From: Desulfomonile tiedjei
Lineage (GTDB): Bacteria > Desulfobacterota > Desulfomonilia > Desulfomonilales > Desulfomonilaceae
Direction: 5' to 3'
Assembly: GCA_016218715.1 (NCBI GenBank)
Contig: JACRDG010000017.1
Span: 21,387-85,386, forward strand
Length of the DNA: 64,000 nt
A model generated the notes under the pieces. That model was given only the letters and a program-made list of their open reading frames with translations. It ran no database searches and was not told the DNA's origin. Shown here in pieces: positions 9,824 to 18,913 of this stretch (position 1 is its first letter; each line of letters starts with the position of its first letter). The translations under genes and the position numbers were made by a program.

Positions 9824-10801
9824 ATGGAATCAGGGACTCTGGTAACCGAGATTCAGCGATTTGCCGTGAATGACGGGCCTGGCTTCAGGACCAATGTGTT
9901 TCTCAAAGGGTGCCCGCTCAGGTGTCAGTGGTGTCACAACCCGGAAACCATAGCGCCCCATCGAGAAATTTACTGGAAAAGACGGTCTTGCGCTCAGTGT
10001 GGAGCGTGTCTGGACGCGTGTCCCAACGACGCCGTAAATGCTCCCATACACCCATTTGAGGCGCGGCGGGAAGAATCCACGTACCACAAGATCATCAGGG
10101 ACCGTTGCGACCTCTGCCTGAAGTGTGTGGATGCCTGCCAGTACGGTGCGCTGGAGATAGTTGGAACCAGGTTGAGCGTCAATGAAATACTGGACGAGGT
10201 GGAACGGGATAGACCGTTCTACGACAACTCGGGCGGCGGGATGACCATCAGTGGCGGGGAGCCTACTGCTCATCCCGAGTTTGTCGTGCAACTGATCGAG
10301 GGGGCGCGGAGCAGGGGCCTCCACATTTGTCTGGACACCAACGGGTATTGCCAGTGGGACATCCTGGGGCCGATCGTGCAGAGCGTCGATATAGTCCTAT
10401 ACGACCTGAAGCACCTCGATTCCGTCAAGCATGCCGAGATGGTCGGTGTGGGCAACGAGCTCGTTCTGGATAATCTCGTTAAGATCCTCGGCACCGGACC
10501 GGAGATCTGGATCAGACACCCGATCGTCCCCGATTACAGCGACTCCTGGGGGTATCATCTGAGTGTCGCCGAATTCCTCGATCGGCTTCCCGGGCGGATT
10601 CAGCGAATCGATCTGCTCCCATTCCACAACTGGTGTCAGGACAAATACTCCTGGCTCGGCCGGGACTGGCCGCTGAAAACAACTGAGTCCATGGATCCTT
10701 CTATCGTGGAGCTTCTCGTGGAGGCGTATCAGGCTCGAGGATTCGCCGCCACCACGGGTGGATCGGGATTCGAGGAGTTCGTGGTGCGGGGAGGCCACTG
10801 A
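9824..10801 (+). CDS. Glycyl-radical enzyme activase, radical SAM (first)
   Basis: 325 residues. The radical-SAM cluster motif CPLRCQWC (C-x3-C-x2-C) is followed by two extra 4Fe-4S ferredoxin motifs (CAQCGACLDAC and CDLCLKCVDAC) and the SAM-binding SGGEP. This architecture is typical of BssD/PFL-type activases that abstract a hydrogen from the glycine of the partner enzyme. It is followed one base later by a second activase gene. The two are clearly diverged, so they may serve two glycyl-radical enzymes or two steps; only one such enzyme is in the window. Confidence 0.92.
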   Translation: MESGTLVTEIQRFAVNDGPGFRTNVFLKGCPLRCQWCHNPETIAPHREIYWKRRSCAQCGACLDACPNDAVNAPIHPFEARREESTYHKIIRDRCDLCLKCVDACQYGALEIVGTRLSVNEILDEVERDRPFYDNSGGGMTISGGEPTAHPEFVVQLIEGARSRGLHICLDTNGYCQWDILGPIVQSVDIVLYDLKHLDSVKHAEMVGVGNELVLDNLVKILGTGPEIWIRHPIVPDYSDSWGYHLSVAEFLDRLPGRIQRIDLLPFHNWCQDKYSWLGRDWPLKTTESMDPSIVELLVEAYQARGFAATTGGSGFEEFVVRGGH

Positions 10802-10802
10802 T

Positions 10803-11726
10803 ATGGAACAACACCCGGTCTTCGGAGTGGTAAACGACATCCAGAGGATGTGCACTTGCGACGGCCCCGGGTTTAGGACCGTGGTTTTCCTGAAGGGTTG
10901 CTATCTCGATTGTCGGTGGTGTCACAATCCTGAGGGGAAGAGACGCTTTCCGGAAGTAATCCCTTATGTTGGAAACTGCGAGGGGTGCGGTGAGTGCCTC
11001 ACCGTGTGCCCAACCGGCGCGGTCACTGTTGACGACGGACTTGGGCCTCGGATCGACCGTGGTCTTTGCTCCACCTGCCTCCAATGTGTCAAAGCCTGCA
11101 AATATGACGCACTTGTCCTGTGGGGACGCATCATGCTCGCTGAACAGGTGGTGGCGGAAGTGGAGCTGGACAAAATGATCCATGTGAATTCGGGAGGGGG
11201 CGTCACCATTTCCGGCGGCGAGCCCATGGCGCAGCCCGACTTTGTCCTGGCAATCATGGCTGCATGCAAAGCACGAGGCATCAGCACCGCTCTGGACACG
11301 TGCGGGCACGCCCCCTGGGAAGATTTGAAGCGAGTTCTCGAGTACACGGATCTGGTGATGTTTGACATCAAACAGATGGATGGCCATAAGCACCGGGAAT
11401 ATTCCGGCGTCGGCAACGAACTCATTCTCGAAAACGCGAAACGGATAGCCAGTCTGGGCGTCCCGATAAGGTTCAGGATTCCGATAATTCCCGGAAGCAA
11501 TGACTCGACAAGGAATTGGGAAAGCGCAGCCAGGTTCATCGAATGCCTTGGGGACGCGGTCTTGGGCGTAGACCTTCTGCCATACCATCCGTTTGCCGGG
11601 GGCAAGTACAGGGCCTTCGGCATGGACTACCCGTACCCGGGCGGGGAAGGTTTGGCCGATGATGACGTCGCACCGGTGATAGATCTGTTCCTGAAGCACG
11701 TACCCGAAGTTACGGTAGGCGGTTAG
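10803..11726 (+). CDS. Glycyl-radical enzyme activase, radical SAM (second)
   Basis: 307 residues with CYLDCRWC (radical-SAM cluster), CEGCGECLTVC and CSTCLQCVKAC (two 4Fe-4S clusters) and SGGEP. ATG 10803 sits one base after the stop of the first activase. It lies immediately upstream of the gamma-like small subunit and the catalytic subunit, making it the likelier direct activator of the glycyl-radical enzyme at 12004-14508. Which activase does what is inference. Confidence 0.92.
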   Translation: MEQHPVFGVVNDIQRMCTCDGPGFRTVVFLKGCYLDCRWCHNPEGKRRFPEVIPYVGNCEGCGECLTVCPTGAVTVDDGLGPRIDRGLCSTCLQCVKACKYDALVLWGRIMLAEQVVAEVELDKMIHVNSGGGVTISGGEPMAQPDFVLAIMAACKARGISTALDTCGHAPWEDLKRVLEYTDLVMFDIKQMDGHKHREYSGVGNELILENAKRIASLGVPIRFRIPIIPGSNDSTRNWESAARFIECLGDAVLGVDLLPYHPFAGGKYRAFGMDYPYPGGEGLADDDVAPVIDLFLKHVPEVTVGG

Positions 11727-11764
11727 CCACCATCACAAGTCTAAACAATGAAGGAGGTGACAAG

Positions 11765-11929
11765 ATGGCTACTTGCAAAGACTGCAAGAGCTTTTTCGCA
11801 AGGGAGGATGACCGGTCACAGGGTGACTGCGTGATGAGGGTTGTGGACCCGCGGCAGGCCTACTACCAGGCCACGCCGGTGGAGACAGAGAAGGATGCCT
11901 CAAAATGCTCATCGTTCCAGAAAAAATGA
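11765..11929 (+). CDS. 54-residue Cys-rich gamma-like subunit (BssC-type)
   Basis: 54 codons with a very strong ribosome site (AAGGAGGTG, 11750-11758). It has four cysteines in the order CKDC, then GDC, then DASKC before a SSFQKK end. The pattern is repeated in the larger protein at 14845-15213, so the two appear related. Benzylsuccinate synthase gamma is of similar size and Cys content and carries an iron-sulfur cluster. It lies 75 bases before the catalytic subunit gene, as bssC precedes bssA. Confidence 0.8.
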   Translation: MATCKDCKSFFAREDDRSQGDCVMRVVDPRQAYYQATPVETEKDASKCSSFQKK

Positions 11930-12003
11930 AATTCCACCCTGCGTACGTGCCATCCGGGGCAGAGGCTCAATGAGCCTTGTCTCCAGCACCAAGGAGTAGA
12001 AAC

Positions 12004-14508
12004 ATGGGGCAAAGAACAGCACAGACTGAAAAAGCACTGAGTGTCGATGAACTGGCAAATAGAAGGGAATGGTGGTCTGTTGCCCAGAAAACCAGGTCCA
12101 AACGGTTGGACTACCTTCGCAAGGGTGTCTGGAAGAAGGGAGCCATCGGCGGTAACTACGCTCCCGGAATCAAGATCGACCTGACCCTTCCCCAGCTCTT
12201 TACAGAGAAATGGCAGGAGCAAGAGGGCGAGCCCATCATGCTTCAGAAGGCCCACGCCATAGCCCACGTCCTGGACAACATCCCGATATTCATCACCGAC
12301 AGGTCGCAGATCATGGGCTATATCGGGAGCGCCCCCCACCAGATCGTTTGGCATTGGCAGGGCATCAGCATGGTCAACGAGGAGATCTACAACGAGGAAG
12401 GGATCATACCGGAGCCGGAAGAAGAATCTCTCGAGATTCTCGCCACCCTCAACGACTACTGGGGCGGTCGAACCGCCGTAGACAAACTTGCTCGAATACT
12501 CGATCCCGAAGATGCCGTGAAGTTCATGAGCGGAGCCATCGGCTGGGGCACTCCTACGTCTGCGGCTACCTATTCCACAAAGGACTTCACCTACATTTTC
12601 AAGGGATTTGAGGCCCTGCTCGCCGAGATCGAAGAGCGCATGGAAGAAACAGAGCAAAAGCTTCAAGGGAATCCTTCACCACAGCTCCTCCCGCTGTACG
12701 ACAAACTCCCCCGATGGGAAGCCATGCAGATCGTTCTCGAGGCGAGCATTCGGTATGCCAAACGCTATGCGAGATTGGCGCGAACCCTGGCCGAGCATTT
12801 CGAAAGCGATCCCACGCGAAAAGAAGAACTGCTGCGCATAGCAGAGACCTGCGAACGTGTCCCTGCTAAACCCCCGCGTAACCTTCAGGAATCGTTGCAG
12901 TTCGATCATTTCGTCCAGGTCCTCGCTCGGTACGAGACTTTCGAGGGAGCATGGCCGCACCGTCCGGATTACGTTCACGGCCCGTACTACGATAAGGACG
13001 TGAACCAGGAGAAGCGGCTTACCAAAGAGGAAGCCCTTGACCTCGTCGGGGAGCATCTGATTCGCACGTACGAAGTGGGGATATTCGCTCCCAAATGGGC
13101 TCGAGAGGGGCTCCAGGGGATCACCGGAACCTGGGTCTGGACCATGGGCGGTGTCAAGCCCGACGGATCTGACGCGTGCAACGACATGACCATCGCGTAC
13201 ATGCAGGCGGCGCGCCTGGTTCGGGTATCCAACCCCACTTTTGGGTTCAGGTGGCATCCCAAGGTGAAAGACGAAGTGTTGCGGGAATGCTTTGAGTGCA
13301 TCAGGCACGGGCTCGGGTATCCTTCGATGCGCAACGATCCGGTGCTTGTGGCGAACACGGTCCACTGGTACGGGCACCCGGTGGAGGAAGCCCGAACATG
13401 GGTGCACCAGGCCTGCATGTCCCCCTGCCCCACTACCAAGTACGGCTGCCAGCCGATGCGAATGGCTTCGGCCACGGCCAATTGCGCAAAGATGATTGAG
13501 TACGCCCTCCACGACGGATACGATCCAGTCGTGAACATGCAAATGGGACCCAAGACCGGAGATCCTCGCCAGTTCAAGGACTTCGAGGAGTTTTTTGGGG
13601 CGTGGGTCAAGCAGATGGAGTGGCTGCGGAATATCCTGGTCCGCACAGTCAATTTAGGCCGAGTCAAAGATCCCGAGTTTTTCGGGAGGCCATTTCTTTC
13701 GGCCATCTACGAACGGGCGGTCGAGACCGGGACTGACGCGTGCGACCCATCCAACGGTGAGCGTGGAAACGCTTGGGTGACCGGATTTACCTGGGTGGAG
13801 AACGCAGACAGCCTCGCCGCAATCAAGAAATTCGTCTACGACGAGAAAAAATACACCATGGATCAGCTCATGGAGGCGCTCAACGCGAACTGGGTGGGCT
13901 ACGAGGAGATGCGCCTGGACTTTGTCAAGAATGCGCCCAAGTGGGGCAATGACGACGACTACGTGGACGACCTAATGGTTCGCTGCCTGAGGGAGGTGTC
14001 GCGACACGCCAAAGAGAATAAATGCCCGAGCAATAACAACTGGCCGCTGTTGCCGGAAAATGTGAGCGGAAACATTCATTACGCAAACCTGGTCGGTGCT
14101 CTCCCCAACGGTCGCCGGCTAGGCGACGCCCTGTACGACGGAGGCATCTCGCCGGGGCCGGGACTCGATAAAAAGGGGCCCACTGCGGTGCTCAAATCAT
14201 GCGGCAAGTTCGATCATGTCACGGACGGCCGGGCTTTCCTCCTCAACCAGCGTCTTTCGCCAACGCAGCTCTCTGGAGAGAAGGGGTACCAGTTATGGAA
14301 GGCCTACATGAAAACATGGGCCGATCTGGGCCTCGATCACGTGCAGTTCAACATGGTGGATGACGCCACCTTGCGGGCTGCTCAAAAGGATCCGGAGAAG
14401 TACCAGGAGGTCATCGTCAGGGTGGCTGGTTACAGTGCCCACTTTGTGGACATTAGCCGAAAGACCCAGGACAACATCATCCAAAGAACCGTCCAAGGAC
14501 TGGGATGA
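12004..14508 (+). CDS. Glycyl-radical enzyme, alkylsuccinate/benzylsuccinate synthase-type catalytic subunit
   Basis: 834 residues. The glycyl-radical motif RVAGYSA lies near the C-terminus with the radical glycine at about residue 809, and the catalytic thiyl cysteine is about residue 471 in HQACMSPC. Family members add a hydrocarbon across fumarate. A neighbouring acyl-CoA mutase plus MeaB argues for an n-alkane substrate (AssA/MasD type), since those pathways need the skeleton rearrangement; toluene-type BssA cannot be excluded without a tree. Start ATG 12004 has AAGGAG upstream. It is surrounded by small Cys-rich subunits, two activases and AAA+/VWA chaperones. Confidence 0.9.
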   Translation: MGQRTAQTEKALSVDELANRREWWSVAQKTRSKRLDYLRKGVWKKGAIGGNYAPGIKIDLTLPQLFTEKWQEQEGEPIMLQKAHAIAHVLDNIPIFITDRSQIMGYIGSAPHQIVWHWQGISMVNEEIYNEEGIIPEPEEESLEILATLNDYWGGRTAVDKLARILDPEDAVKFMSGAIGWGTPTSAATYSTKDFTYIFKGFEALLAEIEERMEETEQKLQGNPSPQLLPLYDKLPRWEAMQIVLEASIRYAKRYARLARTLAEHFESDPTRKEELLRIAETCERVPAKPPRNLQESLQFDHFVQVLARYETFEGAWPHRPDYVHGPYYDKDVNQEKRLTKEEALDLVGEHLIRTYEVGIFAPKWAREGLQGITGTWVWTMGGVKPDGSDACNDMTIAYMQAARLVRVSNPTFGFRWHPKVKDEVLRECFECIRHGLGYPSMRNDPVLVANTVHWYGHPVEEARTWVHQACMSPCPTTKYGCQPMRMASATANCAKMIEYALHDGYDPVVNMQMGPKTGDPRQFKDFEEFFGAWVKQMEWLRNILVRTVNLGRVKDPEFFGRPFLSAIYERAVETGTDACDPSNGERGNAWVTGFTWVENADSLAAIKKFVYDEKKYTMDQLMEALNANWVGYEEMRLDFVKNAPKWGNDDDYVDDLMVRCLREVSRHAKENKCPSNNNWPLLPENVSGNIHYANLVGALPNGRRLGDALYDGGISPGPGLDKKGPTAVLKSCGKFDHVTDGRAFLLNQRLSPTQLSGEKGYQLWKAYMKTWADLGLDHVQFNMVDDATLRAAQKDPEKYQEVIVRVAGYSAHFVDISRKTQDNIIQRTVQGLG

Positions 14509-14513
14509 GCACA

Positions 14514-14547
14514 TGCGGCCGGTCTGCTCGCGTGGGAGCCGGCCGCA
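14514..14547 (+). promoter_or_regulatory. Intercistronic hairpin after the catalytic subunit gene
   Basis: A perfect 9-bp stem, TGCGGCCGG/CCGGCCGCA, with a 16-base loop begins 6 bases after the stop codon. No T-run follows, so it is unlikely to be a full terminator. It could stabilise the upstream message or lower downstream expression. Confidence 0.55.
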
Positions 14548-14598
14548 CACTATCACCTGCAACATACCGTTTTTTCAGAGCATTGAGGAGGAAATACT

Positions 14599-14823
14599 AT
14601 GAAGTGCACTGAATGCGCGTTCGAGGCGCCAATAGGCAAGTTCCGTTACCTATACAACGCTCGAATCGACTCTTCCATCAGCATGAGACAGTGCCCCCAG
14701 TGCGAGCAATGGCTTGCTGTGGACGAATTGCTGGGAGAAGCCCAAGACGCGGTGCATCCCGGTGAGGCCCCGTGGGGTAAATCAGCAGGAATCGAGGGGT
14801 TGGCCGGAGACTCCCAGGGATGA
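14599..14823 (+). CDS. Cys-rich small subunit-like protein (BssB-type, second)
   Basis: 74 residues. CTEC near the start, FRYLY segment and CPQC at about residue 33 match the layout of the 9579-9800 protein. A strong GAGGAGG ribosome site precedes it. Its place directly after the catalytic subunit is where bssB lies in benzylsuccinate synthase operons, so this is the best candidate for the true beta subunit. Confidence 0.8.
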   Translation: MKCTECAFEAPIGKFRYLYNARIDSSISMRQCPQCEQWLAVDELLGEAQDAVHPGEAPWGKSAGIEGLAGDSQG

Positions 14824-14844
14824 GATCGGTACAGGAGGTACGTC

Positions 14845-15213
14845 ATGTCCAGGCGCGATAAGTGGAAGAGTGCGAGGGATGCCATGATGGGCCCGTTGGC
14901 ACGAGCTAAAGGGGTCAAGAACCGGGAAAGCGTACCCGAAACATGCTGCGGCAAGTGTCAGATGTGGTCTGAAAACGCATACTCGTCCGAAGGCAGAGGC
15001 ACTTGCCGCGTGCTGAAAATGGGGTCCGATCTCAATTCCAATCAACCTACCTACGTGCTGGAGGGCGAAGCAGGCCTCATATCGTATTTCAACATGGATG
15101 CTTCCCGTTGCACCTATTTCACGAAAATGGAACTCATCGACACCGACGGAACGGAGTGCTCGGATCCCCATTTTCGAAGGGCGCTCAGGCAGATGAAGAA
15201 ATTCAACGAATGA
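14845..15213 (+). CDS. Cys-rich gamma-like protein, extended
   Basis: 122 residues: a basic N-terminal arm (about 35 residues) followed by a domain resembling the 54-residue gamma-like protein, with CGKC, a GTC and a DASRC before FTK, plus an extra C-terminal tail with a further Cys. It starts after AGGAGGT, 21 bases past the previous gene. It probably binds Fe-S or Zn. A second gamma-like paralogue in the same operon is unusual. Confidence 0.75.
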   Translation: MSRRDKWKSARDAMMGPLARAKGVKNRESVPETCCGKCQMWSENAYSSEGRGTCRVLKMGSDLNSNQPTYVLEGEAGLISYFNMDASRCTYFTKMELIDTDGTECSDPHFRRALRQMKKFNE

Positions 15214-15256
15214 AGCATGGCTTCCGTTACCTTCCAGCGCACGTCGCAGCGAAAGG

Positions 15257-15292
15257 GGCTGTCGCCCTAACGATTGCACGAGGGCGATCGCC
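15257..15292 (+). promoter_or_regulatory. Intercistronic hairpin
   Basis: GGCTGTCGCCCT pairs with AGGGCGATCGCC (10 of 12 positions) around a 12-base loop, in the 120-base gap before the candidate selenoprotein gene. There is no T-tract. Confidence 0.45.
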
Positions 15293-15333
15293 AGCCTTTC
15301 GGTGGACCTTGCGCAGAGGAGCGAAAAGTGGAA

Positions 15334-15672
15334 ATGACATGCAGGCAGTGCGGATTCACCGCACCGTATTCGGAATTCACCTACCTGTGCAAATCCGGTT
15401 GACCCGCGTGCGGAGAAGCTGATCTCCGCCAATGTCCCAGGTGTGGGACCCAAAACCTGTTTTCACGGGCCGAAAGCCTCGAAAGAGAAGAGATCGAAAT
15501 GAGAGAGCTCTCCGAGAAACTTGCCGGCATTTCCGCAACCGGAAGCGAGGAAGAGCTGGCCGAGGCCCGAGGGCTCATAGCGAAACTGAGGAACATGAAC
15601 CTGAGATGGAACGTTCCCGAGCTGTCGAATTTCATCAAAGCCCGGCAGCGGGAGCTGTTCTTCAGAACTTGA
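15334..15672 (+). CDS. Candidate selenocysteine-containing Cys-rich subunit-like protein (TGA at 15400-15402)
   Basis: Read through one TGA, the frame gives 112 residues. The N-terminus matches the other two BssB-like proteins (MTCRQCGF, then a FTYL segment), and the TGA falls in CKSG-U-PACG, a position where a metal-knuckle Cys would be expected. The frame then continues with a CPRC knuckle and a long helical tail of about 60 residues to a normal stop. A perfect 7-bp hairpin starts seven bases after the TGA, like a bacterial SECIS element. Alternatives are a nonsense mutation or a sequencing error. Start ATG 15334 has a weak GAGGAG upstream. No other gene fills this 500-base gap. Confidence 0.6.
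15410..15429 (+). promoter_or_regulatory. SECIS-like hairpin
   Basis: GCGGAGA/TCTCCGC forms a perfect stem with loop AGCTGA. The loop begins 14 bases after the TGA and has a G among its first two bases, as most bacterial SECIS elements do. Spacing is slightly shorter than the usual minimum of about 16 bases. Confidence 0.55.
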
Positions 15673-15729
15673 TTCCCACGAGCAGCACGACAAACATTTC
15701 TTGACCACGACTTCGGAGAAAGATCACAG

Positions 15730-16578
15730 ATGGCCGGATTCGACCTGTCAGCCGCAGTCCCGACGCCGGAAGAGCACTTCTTCCTCGAGGAGAGAGAAAT
15801 CGTCTACCTGGAACGAATCCATGAACTCTCCAAGCGCCATCCCGTAAACCTCCTGGTGGCCGGAAAGCAAGGCTGTGGAAAATCGACGCTCGTGCGGCAG
15901 TTTGCTGCCCGCAACAGCCGACCCATGGCCACTTTTCAGATCGGCATCCTTTCCGAGCCGGGCCAGCTGTTCGGGGAGCACAGACTTAAGGAAGGGGAAA
16001 CCTATTACCAGAAATTCCTTTTTCCCCAAGCGATTCAGACACCCGGCTGCGTGATTCACCTCGAAGAGATCAATCGGCCGGAGCATCCCAAAGCTCTTAA
16101 CATGCTGTTCTCTGTCCTTGCCGAGGATCGGCGCGTGTGGACGGACGAACTGGGTCTTTTGCAGGTCGCTGAAGGCGTAGTCTTCGTCGCGACCCTCAAC
16201 GAAGGGGATGAGTTCATAGGCACGGAGATGCTCGATGCCGCGCTCCGGGACAGATTCTATGTGACCCTGCTCGGCTACCTGCCGGCAGAAATAGAGGCCA
16301 GGGTCCTCGAGCTCAAAACCGGCATCGACAGCGCCGACGCGTTGACGGTGGTCAATGTGGCCAACCAGCTCCGCGGAAACGCACAGGAACCGATTACCGT
16401 CTCCACACGGCACACGCTGATGATCGCAGAACTGATATCGGTGGGAGCATCGGTCAAAGAAGCGTTCATCAACAGTCTTTCCGTGAGCAAAGACGTGCTG
16501 GAGTCGATTCTCCTCTCCCTCCATATCCAGCTCGGTCAGACAGGAAAAGGCAATGGATTGCGGTATCGGTCCTATTAG
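15730..16578 (+). CDS. MoxR-type AAA+ ATPase (BssE/CbbQ-like), first copy
   Basis: 282 residues. Walker A at about 45-53 (GKQGCGKST), Walker B VIHLEEINR, and sensor-1 region VATLNEG. MoxR/CbbQ/NorQ ATPases remodel partner enzymes together with a VWA protein, and benzylsuccinate synthase operons carry one such gene (bssE). It overlaps the following VWA gene by 26 bases, indicating tight coupling. A paralogue is at 20388-21239. Confidence 0.9.
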   Translation: MAGFDLSAAVPTPEEHFFLEEREIVYLERIHELSKRHPVNLLVAGKQGCGKSTLVRQFAARNSRPMATFQIGILSEPGQLFGEHRLKEGETYYQKFLFPQAIQTPGCVIHLEEINRPEHPKALNMLFSVLAEDRRVWTDELGLLQVAEGVVFVATLNEGDEFIGTEMLDAALRDRFYVTLLGYLPAEIEARVLELKTGIDSADALTVVNVANQLRGNAQEPITVSTRHTLMIAELISVGASVKEAFINSLSVSKDVLESILLSLHIQLGQTGKGNGLRYRSY

Positions 16579-18364
16579 GATTTCTTCGTCTTCATCGGAA
16601 AAGACGTCGGATCAATCCAGAGGGAGTGCAAGCCAGCGGATGGGAGATGGATCGGAGCCCTCTGAAGAGGCCACGGTCGACGGCCAAGGTCTTTCTGCGT
16701 TTTGGCGCATGAATACCTCGCCGGTGGCTGCCACAGAGCTGGCGAATCTGCTGCGGGCGCTTCGCAAAGCAGCCGGATACCTCGGCCCAAATGTCGGTCA
16801 AATCGAGTGGGCTGGTATGTCCCGGGGGAATACGGGAGCCATTATACTGGATCCATCCCTCGTTTTCGGCCGCTACCCGGTCCCGAGCGAAAAAGTGGAT
16901 TACGTCCTCGGTGTTCTGGTCCATGAGGCGATCTCGAGGATCGAGTGGAGCGACCTTGTCTGGAAGAAGCTGGAGCAGTATCTCGCGGGAATGAGAATTC
17001 TGCACAAGATCATGTTTCAGAAGATTGTCGAGACGGGCGAACAAATCTACTGCGACATGATCCTGGATCGATGCCTGTTGGGACTGTACGCGGCTCGAGC
17101 GAGGCGCGTAGCCATGGGACAGGCCCGGCTCAGGCTCCGTGGGGACAAAGTGACCGTGGACGAGCTGGTACAGCTCTGGTGGGAGATCACCTGGGGCGAA
17201 AGCCTACCGGCGGGCCTCGAGGCCTATGAGGACGCGCTGGTGCCTCTGCACGGTCTAAGCAGCCGGCTCAGAGAGACGAGCACATCGTCCGCGAGGCTGG
17301 ATCAAAGGTGTGAGCAACGGAGTTCGCTCTACGTCGAAGCCTGGGAGCAGGTCAAAGAAGCAGTAGTCCCGCTGGCAGTCCTGAACAAGGTGCTCGTGTG
17401 GCATCCCGAATCAGGCTCCGCGGGATGCAGCCAGCGCCCGCGCGAGAGCGCACGCGGCACGAGAACGGAGCTGCCGACTTTCGTGGCCAGGAAGGTGGAG
17501 GCCGAGCTGGCGAAAAGCTCGACTGACCTGACTCCCATCATACGCTCCGTCGTGGGGTACGAGAACGAAGACGTGGTGCCCATGTCACGGTGGGACTTCG
17601 ATATCTCGGCTCGACCGGTGGTGGATACCAAGCAGGTGAATAGGCTTCGAGCCATATTCCGCACGTACGCGGACAGATCGAAGCTCGTCAGTCGAGGCCT
17701 CACAAGCGGTAAGATTGACAGAAAGCGACTCTATCGGGCCCCTATCTCAGGCCGTTGCTTCATGGAAGCACACCACATACCAAACATGAACTGGAACATT
17801 TGTCTCCTTGTCGACGCCAGCGGATCCATGAGGGGACCCAAGTGGCGACTGGTCGAGAACACCGTCGCTACCATCCACAAGGCCTTTCTCGGCTTCGAAA
17901 ATTCTTTCCGTGCATACGCCTACTTCGAGGCCAATGGTATCTCGATGGTGGCCAATCTGGTAAGAGCGAGGAATCTTGTCTCTATCCCGCCGAGCGGGCA
18001 AACCACGTCGGGGCAGTCCATCATCGCAGCAGCTTACTTCATGCCTCAGGATAGCCGCAGAAGACTCCTCATACACATAACTGATGGTGAGTCAAATCTT
18101 GGGTGCCACGTACAGCACGGGATCGATTTCTGCAGCGACAAAGGCATCCATCTGGTGACCCTGGGATGCGGGTACAACAATCGTCAGGCAATGCTGAAAC
18201 AGTACGGGAGGGGTATACAGTTCCTTAATAGCTTCGGTCAATTGCCTTCTGCACTGGAGAAGCTGCTCAAATGGACACTCATATACGGCGGCACCGACAA
18301 TCACACGCCATCGCAGCGGAACTGGGCTTTGGACCAGTTCGACAGCCAGGGAGGAGCTACGTGA
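16553..18364 (+). CDS. VWA-domain partner of MoxR ATPase, first copy
   Basis: 603 residues. A long helical N-terminal part is followed by a C-terminal von Willebrand A domain with MIDAS motif DASGS starting at about residue 421, a conserved TTSGQS segment and ITDGES. The layout matches CbbO/NorD-type partners. N-terminal residues 1-45 are Ser-rich and poorly conserved with the second copy, so the true start could lie somewhat downstream. It overlaps genes on both sides. Confidence 0.85.
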   Translation: MDCGIGPIRISSSSSEKTSDQSRGSASQRMGDGSEPSEEATVDGQGLSAFWRMNTSPVAATELANLLRALRKAAGYLGPNVGQIEWAGMSRGNTGAIILDPSLVFGRYPVPSEKVDYVLGVLVHEAISRIEWSDLVWKKLEQYLAGMRILHKIMFQKIVETGEQIYCDMILDRCLLGLYAARARRVAMGQARLRLRGDKVTVDELVQLWWEITWGESLPAGLEAYEDALVPLHGLSSRLRETSTSSARLDQRCEQRSSLYVEAWEQVKEAVVPLAVLNKVLVWHPESGSAGCSQRPRESARGTRTELPTFVARKVEAELAKSSTDLTPIIRSVVGYENEDVVPMSRWDFDISARPVVDTKQVNRLRAIFRTYADRSKLVSRGLTSGKIDRKRLYRAPISGRCFMEAHHIPNMNWNICLLVDASGSMRGPKWRLVENTVATIHKAFLGFENSFRAYAYFEANGISMVANLVRARNLVSIPPSGQTTSGQSIIAAAYFMPQDSRRRLLIHITDGESNLGCHVQHGIDFCSDKGIHLVTLGCGYNNRQAMLKQYGRGIQFLNSFGQLPSALEKLLKWTLIYGGTDNHTPSQRNWALDQFDSQGGAT

Positions 18365-18756
18365 TGAAAATGTTCTCGGCGGAATGGGCGCAAACGTTGG
18401 CCGACAAGCTGAAAGTCGACGAGGCATTTCAGAGGAAGGCCCAAAACTTCGACAGTAATCTCCATTTCCACGTGCTCAAAGATCCCAAGGCGGGCCTCCA
18501 GGAAGATGTGAGCTTCGGGATGTGGGTTCCCTCGATTGACAGCTTCTGGTACGGACCCAAGAAGGCAGACGAAGTGGATATCTTTCTGGAAGGCAAAGCC
18601 GGGGTGTATGAGGCAGTCTTCAAGGGAAAGAAGAACGTGGTCATCGCTCTGACAATGGGAGCGATCAAGCTCAAGAAAGGCCAGGTTACGAAGCTCACCG
18701 GAAATCTGGGCGCCGTCAGCCGCTTCATCGAGGTAGCAGGAATCATTTCTACCTGA
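18364..18756 (+). CDS. SCP2 sterol/lipid-carrier domain protein
   Basis: 130 residues with an SCP2-like fold (VDIFLEGKAGVYEAVF, then a TMGAIKLKKGQVTKL segment and C-terminal helix). The start codon shares one base with the stop of the VWA gene (TGATG), so translation is coupled. SCP2 domains bind lipids or acyl chains, which would fit handling a hydrophobic hydrocarbon substrate or product; that role is inference. Confidence 0.75.
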   Translation: MKMFSAEWAQTLADKLKVDEAFQRKAQNFDSNLHFHVLKDPKAGLQEDVSFGMWVPSIDSFWYGPKKADEVDIFLEGKAGVYEAVFKGKKNVVIALTMGAIKLKKGQVTKLTGNLGAVSRFIEVAGIIST

Positions 18757-18913
18757 ATCACCGGCAGACTCGTCCGACCGTCTTCTTGGTGCGGTTTTTG
18801 AAAACAATTCCCGAAGGCGGGGAAACTTCATCCCGCTGGGCAGGCCTCCCCGTTTGCCAATGCGCGAGAACTGTCGAGAAGCGGTACCGCTTCGGGAAAA
18901 AGGAGATCTGGCA

